Source: Tigriopus japonicus
Lineage: Eukaryota; Arthropoda; Copepoda; Harpacticoida; Harpacticidae
Length of the DNA stretch: 64,000 bases
Direction of reading: 5' to 3'
NCBI GenBank assembly: GCA_010645155.1
Contig: CM021322.1
Span: 5,700,741-5,764,740, forward strand
How positions within the stretch are numbered: the stretch's first letter is position 1; the number at the start of each line of letters is the position of its first letter. The position numbers were made by a program, and so were the translations under genes. Shown here one piece after another: positions 37,901 to 49,900 of this stretch. Under the pieces are notes generated by a model, which saw only the letters and a program-made list of their open reading frames with translations, did no database searches and had not been told where the DNA came from.

Positions 37901-40900
37901 CAGGAGGCGGATTCGTCTCCATTCTGAATGCTTCCAAGTTCGAGACCAAGTATACAGAAGGTAGCAGCGATTGTTGGGAAGAGGCATCATCATTGTTTGA
38001 GAATGTCAGTCACACCGCTTGAAGTGCAGCCATAATCCAAGAGGGGTGGTAAATGATTTTAATGATACATTAGCCCTCGAGACAAGGGGAAATTTGGGAG
38101 AGTTGGGGCGGATAACGTTTTTGATGGAGAAAATGCCATTTTGAGTCAAATTCTCATCGTCGCTTTCATTCAAACAGCTTCAGCCTTGTCATTGCAATCG
38201 GCAAGAAGTAAAGTATGAGCTTCTAAGAAAAGCCTCTAAATTATTGTGGATACGCATTAGGAACAGACAATTTCACATATCAAAATCATAATTTGACATG
38301 GTTTGGCATTTGTAAAAAGAATTCTCCGACAAGTGACTTATTGTTACTCTGGGGAAGGTTGAATTACTACGACCAAAGAAAACTATGCAAATGCGGGGTT
38401 TTCTCTCAGGGTTTCTTGTGTCGTGACTCCTGATCCTCCCTTAACCCACCTGTGAGGGCTAATCAAGCCCTACAATTTCTGGTCAAGCCATATACTTTCC
38501 TGATCAAACAGATACTTAAGGATCTGGCCTTAAAGAGGCTTGGATTTGGACTATAAATTAAAATATCATTTGCCCCCATCGGATCAATAATCAGGAGATC
38601 TCGCCGCTCTTCAACCAGTCCAGACAAGGAGTCCTTTTGAGAAAAACACAATTGGCAAACCCATAATCCTCCTCATGCCATCATTCCTTCCCGCCCAAAT
38701 CGCAACCAACAACACTAACAACAGCACTTAGATTCTAGACGAAGGAGAAGAATGAGATGATATCATTGCCATGGGTTTGGCCCAAATTATACGTCTCTGT
38801 CTGAACACACGCTTCCAAGGCCGCCTCCGCCAAGCCCATCATCATCATCATCGTCGTCGTCGTGGCCGTCGTCGTCATCATGGACATCAAGGTACAATTA
38901 GGCGTTCTCCTCCTGCTCTTTCTCTCGGTTTCTCTGTTCGCCGACCAAGCATCTTTCGAGGGAATTCTCGAGCGTTTTCATCGGAGACGGTAAACCCTCT
39001 CTGCCAATTGGACCACTCTACGCACTGTACATGGAGGCAAAATCAGAGCCCATCTCGATCAAACACTGATTTGATAAATCGCCAGCCACAGATGTTCCTC
39101 ATTATCGACCATCTTGTCTCCCACACGGCCTTCCAAAGAGTGTGTTTAGCTCTCAAAGACATATTGCTTCTTTGCATCATGCGTGACTTCACAATTAATT
39201 CGAATTCAAGTCTGGTGGGTTTTCTGTTGCATCCTTCCATTTTTCTTGGCGCCAGGCCATTCCTCCAAAACCCGACGTCGCCTACTCTTCCCAAGAATTT
39301 TGTCTTGAGCGAAAATCATGAAAATCTACCTTCATTTTGTAACCTGATTCAGTATCATATTACGAACTGGCCAATGGAAATTGGGTTCCTTACCTGGCTG
39401 GTTTATGATGTTCCACCAAGAAATCGAACCGCGCATCCGGAACTGGAACTCGACGTATCTACGAAAAAGAGAAATGAGGAGTCAGACATTCTTTCAAATT
39501 TGGCATTAGATCCCAAGGATGATTGGATCAAAACGATTTGAAAGACCCTTCACAATTGGACATGGCTTGGCGTGAATATTGGGAGACCATGTCAAGACAT
39601 AATGAGTACAATTTACTTTATATGAGCATTGAAACGTACCCATTATGTGCCACCTCTTCTGCTCCTAAGCTTGCTTCTCCTACACATTACTGCCGTTGTA
39701 CTTGCTTCATCATCAGCCATTTTCAAGAGGTGGGTCGGCAATTGGAATAGCCGGCAATTAAGGAGTTTTGATCCGTGGAACTAATCATAGTCATAGAAAT
39801 CAAGAAATTGACTCTTCAAAGCTCGAATGAAAATACGTCAAACCAAAATTAAGACTATCCTAGTTAATCTGCCTTGAGTCTCTCCTCTGAAGCTTGAGAA
39901 CTAACCCAGGCCAGACTTCCCTTCGTTCTGACTCTGTCGTATTATTCCCTGTTGTGAATGGCTGGTTGGTTGGTTGTCTTTAGGATCTTGCATTTCGAAT
40001 GGCTCCCCCTTTCGTTTCCCTATGTTCCGTTGTTCACTCATAATGGAGTTTTAATGATGTTTGACTGAGAATATCAGACCTCAGACTACTACACTCCGTA
40101 CCTACCTACATAGATCCATCCAACTTCTCCCCCGACTGCCCCACTATGTACTCCTCGATAACCTACCTTTCCTTCGTTGGTTGGTTCCTTCCCTTTGCAA
40201 CCATGTACATTCACCACATGGATTCGCTAGAGCAAACACTCAAATCCGTTGCATTTAACATTGGTCTTCTCATCAGAAGCACTGCGAGCATTCGATGCAC
40301 GTGAAAAGTGGACTCGACAAATGAGTTGAAAGCAAACAAAACCATGGCTTCATATTACATTACTTTTGATTAAGAGAAACCACCATTAACTTTGGTTGCA
40401 TTTTTCAGGATATATGCTTTTCATCAAAGACTTTCCCCTAAAAATCACTTTTACATTTGGCTCTTTGGTTTTGACTACACGGTAAGTGCCAGGTAACTTT
40501 AAATGTTATTTTTTTACTTTTTTGACTTGGATAAGTAAACTTTTTAGTTTACTTATCCAAGTTATTTTAGCTCCATTAAATTGCCAGTCGAATGTGTTCT
40601 ACAGAGTCTCTTTGCTTACGTTCATGAAATCCATAAATCTAAGTTGAGCTCTCTTCCTATGAACCAGATTTTAGATTATAGTACAATATGGTAGCCCAAG
40701 TAAAGTATCTCCACAGAACATAATCATTAGGGCTTAATCAAGTCTGAATCAACAATGTCAAACCGCTAACTTGTACTACAAAACGCGGCTTCCCTAAACC
40801 AAGTCAAATTGGAATGGTCAACCACCACTGCTCCACTCCATTTTACATCATCAACCACCGAGAATCATGAGTCATTGGAAACGGCAAGATTTGAATATGA

Positions 40901-43900
40901 AAAAGACTCAAAGCTTCAACGTAAACCTTTGCATACAATGCAAGTTCAGAAGAGGACGGAACAGAGGAAAAGAGAGACAAACCACGAGGGGGTAATTATA
41001 GCCAATGAAATGCAAGCATTCGAGTCACGTGATTAGGGAACTTCCCAGGAAGACCCTCCTGCTTGCCACTCACTCATTGCCACTACTTAGAATGTACCTG
41101 GCTGAATGGATAGCTGAGCTGAATGGATGTGGGGGACTTCAGGATGGAAACAAGGCAAACACCAAACAACAAAATTCTGCTTTTGGTAGGTAGAACACAC
41201 AATCAGAGGGAATGGAACTGATGCATTTGAAACGAAAGCAATCGAAGGTAAGCTTCAGAGACAAGGGAGTTCAAAGAGAGTAGTCATAGCTTCATGCCTA
41301 ATCAATCTTTTCAATTTCAACATTCTGTGCACTCGTCTTTTGTTTCTTTAGTGTTTTGTTCAGTCTCCAAGGTTTCTTATTTCGCATTTCAAACAAAAAA
41401 ACCATTGAAGGAGTAAAAAAAAGGTTTAGTTCGAAGAAAAAAGTGCTCGAAAAAACAGTCAGTATGGTTGATTAAAGTTGTGTTTGAACCACGTGATCTC
41501 TCAAGAAAGCAATTTTGGGTACTGAAGGAAGAAATGGTTGAATATGATTTAAAGGGGAAAAGTTCAAGGCTTACAATAAATTTGAAGGCCAGTCATCAAA
41601 TATGTACCACACTCATACATTTGTCATAAGGCCATTAAAAATCCATGCACCCAATCAAAGTTGGACTGAACGAACGTACAATTTCAGGCGCAATAATGTT
41701 GGGGTTAGTAAAAAACGGCGATTTTTCAACTGAGTTTGATGTTAGAATATATTGCTCTATCAAAAGATCGGCGCAGACTCCACATTCAAAGAAAATCGGA
41801 GCATTAAAAACATCAAGATAAGGCCTTTTATGCATTTGCAACATCTGTCAATTCTCGTGCGCACTTAACAATGGATGTTGCAACATTCATGCATAATTTC
41901 AATCTTTCCAGCAAATTATATCAAAAAAACTCAGTAGTTGGTGTCATACAAGTATTTCATTTTGAATGGAAATAGGATTTGGTATTTTATTGCGATGTTG
42001 TTCATTATGTTGCCTCAAGTGAAGGCTACCTACCAATTCCAGTTTCTTTCATTCTTTTAGGGGCTAGAAATATTGATTTCCCCCTCATTCATCCCCCAAA
42101 TAATCCCAGAAAGAAGTATTAAAAATATCAGACAATCCCCGTTGGTATTGTTTCTCCACTCCCATCCACGCATGTCTTCTTCTAAGCAGGGTTGGTCCAA
42201 AGTTGGCCTAATGCATTCACATTGGAGAAATGCCCACCATAGAGAGATTCATGGATATATTAAAAACAGGCTTTAAGTACTGTCTTGGTGCTTGTTATAC
42301 TTTTGGTCTCTTTGTTTGAAAGTTCAATCCAACATGAAAAAGTTATTCTAATATTTAAAGAAATCCCTTTTGTTGAAACTGTTAAATGTTTTCTTGAACA
42401 ATGCTGAATGCGTGAAATTTTTTTTGACATAACAAAGAAATGAACAGAGGGTGAAAACATGTGTTTTTTTTTAATTTTAGTAATGAAACCTAAAAAACGA
42501 GAAAAACAAGCCTTTTTCTTATGTTTATGGATTATTCACCGATTTGGATTTTAAGGATTTTTCCTCTGAGGTGCTCTTGCCAAATTCTTACATTTGGGGC
42601 TTAATGTAATTAAGACTCAACAAGTTGCATTCAAGTAAAGAGCATTTGTAAAAGCTTAAACATAATCATTCGCTCATCTGAGCTTTTTTACTTGTTCTCA
42701 ACACTTACTGAAACAGATCAAAGACTCTTTATAAAGGATTTAAAAAAAAAACCGTGATTTTGTCACCCAGATGGAACTACCTTTAATTTAGCTCTAGCAG
42801 GGTTGGTCAATTACTTCAAAAATATGATTAATTACAATTACAATTACTTGGGCCAAAAATGTAATTGATTACAAGAACAATTACTCCCGATCCCTGAACT
42901 CTAGTGCTTTGAGTTGCATCTCTTGTCTTCAAATTAATCGCCTTGGTGGCTTTTATAAGACGCCAGGTTGGGTCATATGACGGGAAAAACAATTTCGGCT
43001 GTTAGGCAATATTTTTCTACTTTTTTATGGTCACATTTTTCACTTTACTTTTTTTCTACTTTATGCCATTCTTAAACAAAACAGTATCCAGGGAGACCTT
43101 TAGCTTGGGAGTGGACATGGGCAAAGCTAGGTCACCTAGGGTACATTTTAGGGTACTTTTTTCCTTGCGATCGTCTAACTACAATATTCTTGATTTTTTA
43201 CTACATAAAGTGCAACTTTCCGGAAATTTGACTAAAATGACAATAACTTAGAAATCCTATGAAAAACTCGCATTTTTTCTGAAATAACGTAATTGGGGAC
43301 CGCAACGGACCATCAAAGACTCCTATACGCAAGGTTTGTAACTTCATCCAGTAAAATTTGGCTTAGCTTCGCCCAAAGTCATCCTGGTTAAAGGTAGAGG
43401 GTTAACAGAGAAAGGACATTCCGAAAATACTTGAGAACCACCAAGCCTGCATTGTGTGTGCGATGATGGGATTTGATGTTGAACACACTGAGTTACGTGA
43501 TTCAAAACCAGAATTTGCATTTTTGCGAGGGAGTCACTGGCGAAATTGCTCATTCAACTGCTTTGCTCGGACATGAGTAATACATGATGAATCAGGTCAC
43601 ATGACACCCTTGCTGCGTGACTGATCAAGTGTGTTCAAAACAAATATCCACAGACTGAATTGGAGTGACATTTCTCTGTTAGTTATCTAGTTAAAGATAT
43701 CCTTTAAGTATCGTAGCTGACCTCTAATAGACTCGAAATGTAAAAAGAGAAATATGTTTAAAAAATAAGTAGTGATTCTGGCTAGAGCTCTCAAGTATAG
43801 AGTGAAATCATAAGACTTCTTGTAGGCGCAGGCGTTCAGACCCAAGAGGCAAAATTTCACTACAACAAAATGTGATTATAACTATTTTTCAGTTGTTAGA

Positions 43901-46900
43901 AGTTGTCTGCTCGGACCAAATACTCTTTTCAAAAATGAAGGCCATGAGCATCATAATGATGGCCGCACAAATAACGCAAATAAAACGCCACAAAAGGCAT
44001 AAAAATGCAAAAAGAGCGAGCAGTTAAGAAACATTTAGACTTCATATAATTTGCATTATGCACAGATCCTTTAGTAATAAGCTCTGTTGTGGAGGAAAGA
44101 ATTGTCAAAAGCATTTCAAACGTCATAAACATTGATCATCAGTTGAATAAATCAAAATTGAGGGCTATAAAGACCATAAAAACATTCGCAGCTCTTGGTT
44201 TTTCGTTAAAAAAATAGATTAAAAAACTTAGAATAAAATGTAGAATGGTTGTTGTAAATTAAATTGTTGCTAGTGTTGTAAAACTTCGCGTTTTGGGTCT
44301 GAAACGCCTGTACTTGGAACATATTTCTTTTCCCACTTTGTTTCTTTAGCTCAAAAACGATTGGCAATACTTGAAATACAAACCACGGTGTTCCGAATGG
44401 CGTTTTAGGTTTGAATCAAAATACCCAAAGACACCATGGCACTTTTTGGACCCACAATTCAATGGGGAACAACTTTACTTTTATTGTATTATATAAGGCT
44501 AGGTCCAGGGAAAAAATTATATACCTAAAAACCTATGAAATATAACATTTTTAACAAACTATTTAATCCATATTTAGAGACCATTTAGTTACCTGATGAA
44601 TTCAAATTGAATAAAAATTCATTCAGCAACAGCTGAGTTATTTGACTTTGAATGGTCCATTTTTGACCCCAAAAAGCCGAAAAACGCTGCAGTTATATGA
44701 AAAAACAAATTCCCAAAGATTTCACATAGCTTTTCAATATTGCAAAAATATTTTTTTTTTTTTGACTTTTGGAACTTATGTCAAAATAGCTCAAAATAAG
44801 AAAAAATATCACTTAAAAGGTATTTAAAATACATTTTCCAATAAAAAACTTTTGCAGTATCAAAGACACTCAAAGTTGGGTAATAATTTAAAGTTTTGAA
44901 GAAATCGGTTAATGTTTCAAGTTTCGATTTTAGTCCATTTTGAACATGGTCCTTCTAGAAATCGTATTTTTGGATATGACTCTGTTAGACATTTTTATTT
45001 GTAATTTTGGCACAACACACATCAAAGCGTACCCTAAATTGTTATGAAAATAACTTTCCAAAAATCTTATTTAAGTGCATTTTAAGTGATATTTTTTCAT
45101 ATTTTGAGCTATTTTGACATAAGTTCCAAAACTGAAAAAAATCATTTATTTTTGCAATATTGAAAAACTATGTGAAATCTTTGGGAATTTGTTTTTTCAT
45201 ATAACTGTAGCGTTTTTCGGCTTTTTGGGGTCAAAAATGGACCATTCAAAGTCAAATAACTCAGCTGTTGCTGAATGAATTTTTATTCAATTTGAATTCA
45301 TTAGGTAACTAAATGGTCTCTAAATATGGATTAAATAGTTTGTTAAAAAATGTTATATTTAATAGGTTTTTAGGTATAAACCTTTTTCCCAGGACCTAGC
45401 CTTATATAATACAATAAAAGTAAAGTTGTTCCCCATTGAATTGTGGGTCCAAAAAGTGCCATGGTGTTTTTAGGTATTTTGATTCAAACCTAAAAAGCCA
45501 TTCGGAACACCGTGAAACGTCAAAGAGAATATTTTAAGCCTTTAAAGCAAGCACTTTTCTAACATGGTGCTAAAAAATCCCTCTCTTCCTTAATTGCAAT
45601 ATATCTTTCAATCAGTCAAAAAATTGCCCCTGCGGATTGAATGGATGTGATTTATCATAAAAACTTCAACTGACAAACAATATGATCCAAGCCTTTCAAA
45701 AGGAAAAAGAAAGGAAATTGAAAAAAGTTTGAAGGCAAAAAATGTCAACGTTTTTTTAAGAATTTGGGAATACACAAAGTTTCGACAAGAAGGCCAATAA
45801 TGGAAATAAAAGAGAAAATGTACCGAATTTCGATAATGTACCGAATTTCGATAAAAGGGCAAAAATGCAAAAAGGTGGTAGGAGGCCCTTAAAACCACTA
45901 TTTAATACAATCAAACGCTATTGTACTGAGCTTTTGCTACTTGGACCTGTGTGCCTTTGCCCGCAAGAGGCCGCATTTCATAATTTCACTTTAAATCTGA
46001 CAGCAGAAATTCTGGCAACAAGATCATCAACTCGAGTTTAACTGCAAAACTCGGAGACTTTGCCCTTGTTTTGCCTCCATCTAGTGATGGTTATTTAATC
46101 CTGAGTCTCCTTCGTGGCCTTTTTACATGACATTCACGATTTGCTTTTCCTCAACCAGTCCAAAAATAGAATTTCGGTTCCAAACAAATGGAGCCTTGGC
46201 GAACACATTGCTTAATAACGCGGCGCAAAACTCATGAAACAGGAATATCTTTATTCAAGGCTACAAGACTTGGAGAGGGGAGAATTCTTCTATCAATGTT
46301 TGGACCTTGGAATAAGCTCAAAAATTGGCGTAGTGCATTAATAGCTATAACCCTCGCTCTTTTATCTACCAAAACTAACCAGTCCAACAGGTTTCTTTTG
46401 CAACACCTTTCGTTAAAGTGAAGAAGTTATCATGAGTTTGTGGTAATGTTCAACAAAAACCAAATCACTCAACCTCTCAATCGAAAGGCTTTTACGGCTT
46501 TTCCGCACGACAGGATCAAGAAAAGGCGCAGAACCGTTTGAAACGCACAAAATCATGTTCATAGTGCCAAACTCAGGCTCAAAAATTCTCCTCGTTTATA
46601 CTTAAAATTGTTTTCAAATTACTATTCAGAAAGTGACAAAATACTTATTTGTACAGATTTTTGGCTGAAAAAAATCCAACACGGTAAAAATCTTAATGAT
46701 TGTTTTCTAGTTACTTGACGTTCTTCTTTGACCGAGGTTACTACGTAATTACCGTAAACTCAAATTATGACTATGAACACACATAAATCAATACTTTCGT
46801 TTAAAAGGATCTACAAAATGTCTCCTTGCATTTTAAGAATACTCAAAACAGGGTTGCCAAGCGACTTGTTTTTTTTTCAAATCAAATTCAACAGTTTTTA

Positions 46901-49900
46901 AGGTTTGACGGCAGCCTTCCAAAGATTTCAAAAAAATCAAGCGGAAGATGTGTGAACACATAGCTAGAAGTCTAAGCAGACGCTTTAAAAATACCGAAAA
47001 ACAGCTTTAAAATGAACCAAAAGGAATCCTGCGGCTAGTTTTTTTGACGCAAAGATCGATCTCAAGATCAGAATTAGAGTACTATAGTACGACCTCTGAA
47101 CACAATCGAATAAACTCTACAGACCACCTATGTGTAATATGAGATAATGAGCACAATGATTTTTTAAATCAATTTCCGTTACGGAAAGTGGAACCCCCTG
47201 GTATAAGCAGTACTTTCTTTTGGTTCTGGATTCTTACCCTCCCCTGGGAGAATGTAGCATTTTCTACCGGGAAAATATTAGTGACAACAAGCTTTACGGG
47301 GCCCATGTGGGAACAGGGGTTTTTGGGTGGGGAGAAGTAAGCGGGAGAAGTAAGTGGGAGAAGTAAGTGGGAGAAGTAAGTGGGAGAAGAAAGTGGGAGA
47401 AGTAAGTGGGAGAAGAAAGTGGGAGAAGTAAGTGGGAGAAGTAAGTAGTAGAAGTAAGTGGGAGAAGTAAGTGCGAGAAGGAAGCGGGAGAAGTGAGCAT
47501 GATAAGTAGGGACAGGAACTTGAAACGAAAAAAAACTATTCGTCTTCTGAGCCTTTATTCGTCGCGAATTTTTTTTCGTCTTATTTGCATATTATTCGTC
47601 TTTTTCAAGCTCTTTACGCGTTGTTTTCTAATTTCCACGCAAAAAATAACTTCGAAGAAAGTTCAACGTCAAAGCTTCAGCCAAGGAAATAAATTGATTG
47701 ATTGTGTGAATCCTTGGAATATGGGAATCAAGAAATCGAGGGGTTAGAAAATCTTGCCCTGCTCGAGAGCTCGGCTGCAGGGTGACAAGTTCGAGGGCTT
47801 TAGCCCGAGAACTTGGCACCAGGAAGCCGAGCTCGAGAGCACGGCAAGAGAACGGTGAGCAACGAATTGGGGAATAGCCAAACGAAATTAAAACCTGTTT
47901 TGGTCCGATCTTCGATCATATTTGATCCAATTAACACCTTTCACGAGACTAAATCCTAGGCTTTCACTTTGAACGAGCTCAAAGTTCGTTGGAAGGGTTG
48001 TGGTGGAAAAGTGGTCGAGCATGCAAAGTGCACAAGGGTTTGGTCTCATTAAAGGTGCTAATTGGAAGAATTCTCGGTTGGTTGTCGAACATTTGCCTTT
48101 TTGAGCGGGGCAGGCTTCTAAAATCCGTCATTTTACGTTATGTACTGGGGGGTGAGCCAAACTAACGAGATTGTCAATTCCGGTTTTGCACCAACAAAAA
48201 AATCCACACTTAAAAATCAACTTGGACTCGTAGCATTGCCCGCCAGACACGGAAAAGAAAGATTACTGTTGGGTTTAAAAAGCTTTCTGGCCATGAGAAC
48301 AATTGATGTATCTGTAATTCTCACATTATGTATAACTCTACTGTATACTCTCCTTAAAGGAGGCATTTTCTAACTTTTGTTTTTACTTGACATATGTACC
48401 ACTGAATAATTCTTGCCCATTAGGTTATTCCTGTTTTAAATTTTCTAGATTTTGCCGTTTTTGCACAAGTAGACAATTTTTTCCGTCAATAAGGAGATAC
48501 ATTTTGTCTGTTCAGTAAAAGCAGTTTAAACGTCTTTTTCGGTCTGTACAGGCACTCAATTTGTCTCCTTTTTTATCATAGTTATGAGTAGGGCTAGGGA
48601 ATTTTTTTTTTACATAAAAAATATTTTTTTACATTTTTTGCCAATTTTACGTGAATATAACATTTTTATTTTATTTGACAGTTTTTTGGAAAATTTCAAC
48701 ATTTTCTTAACATTTTTTTGTACTTTTTGCTCAAAAATGTCATCCCAAAACCGGTTCTGAGGGACCAATTAATCAAAGGAAGGCTTGATTGAAATTTCCC
48801 GCCAAAATTTCCCGCTAAAATTGTCATTGTTCAGCTTCACATTTTACGATGCCAATCAATTAAAATCTTTGGAGAGGGGAAAAAGTGCCCTTAAAGTTTC
48901 TTTTTGTTATTGTGAAAAAGTTCACATCAGAAACTTTGTGACCCTTGTTTCCGTGATTATTTTACGTGGTCTAAATAGCTATGTGTAGAGTAAATTATGT
49001 TTTAAGTTGGCACTGTTGCCATTATTTACTCAGACTTTAATATCTATTGCCTTTCAAAGGGTCTGATGAATGAGCTATCTGACTTATAACATAAACTGTT
49101 TTGACGTCTAGTTTATAAAAACACCCCGCTATGTGAAGTGCAACCTCCCGTTCTTTAAGCTAGAGTTTTGACGGCATTATTTCCTTCAGATGTCTGGTCA
49201 CACTGTCTTAAGTAGTCTTCTCAAGTCCTCCACGCATCTAGTCCCATTTCTCACACATTTCGTTGACTTTTTGCCCTAATTTTAACATTTTTTTGCTCTT
49301 TTTGCTCTAAATTTCAATTTTTTTTGCCCTTTTTGCCCTATATTTCAACATTTTTTGCCATTTTTCCTGACATTTTGATGACATTTTTTCCCGGGCTCTA
49401 TTTATGAGTAAGTAGTTTCATTTGCCTTTTGGGCAAATTGATTCCATTTTTTACGTATTTTTAGTGAGTTTTTCTTCGTTTTTTCGTCTTCTTCGAACTT
49501 TTATTCGTTTTCTTTTGTTTAATTGGGCAATCTTATTTGTCTTTTTTCGTCTAATAAGGCAATTATATTTGTCTTTTTTGGTCTAATTTGATAGTTTTAT
49601 TCGTCTAAACTTCCTGTCCTTAGTGGTATGAGTGGAAAAAGTAGAATGAGGCTAGTCGTTTAACGATCCCTCTTCAGGGAAAATGGCAATATTTAGATTT
49701 TTTGGGGAGAAAATAAAGCTGATTGAATTGTCGATTCAAAATTCATTTAAGGTTGACGTGAAAAGCTACTCCATTACTTTCATTGAGTCAAGTTTTTGGC
49801 CGCAATACGATGCAAATTTTCTACTGTTTAAAATATTCTACATTGTGTGACAAAATTTGCAAAATTCTAAAGAAAACAGAGAACAAACATTGCTAAAATA

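Noticed and set aside
38771..39541. Plus-strand 256-codon open frame
   Set aside because: It runs antisense through OLA1 exon 2 (39394-39458), starts in trinucleotide repeats and has no family signature.
46853..46900. CAGGGTTGCCAA motifs here and at 5762 as hAT termini
   Set aside because: Neither has a partner end or target duplication within the window.
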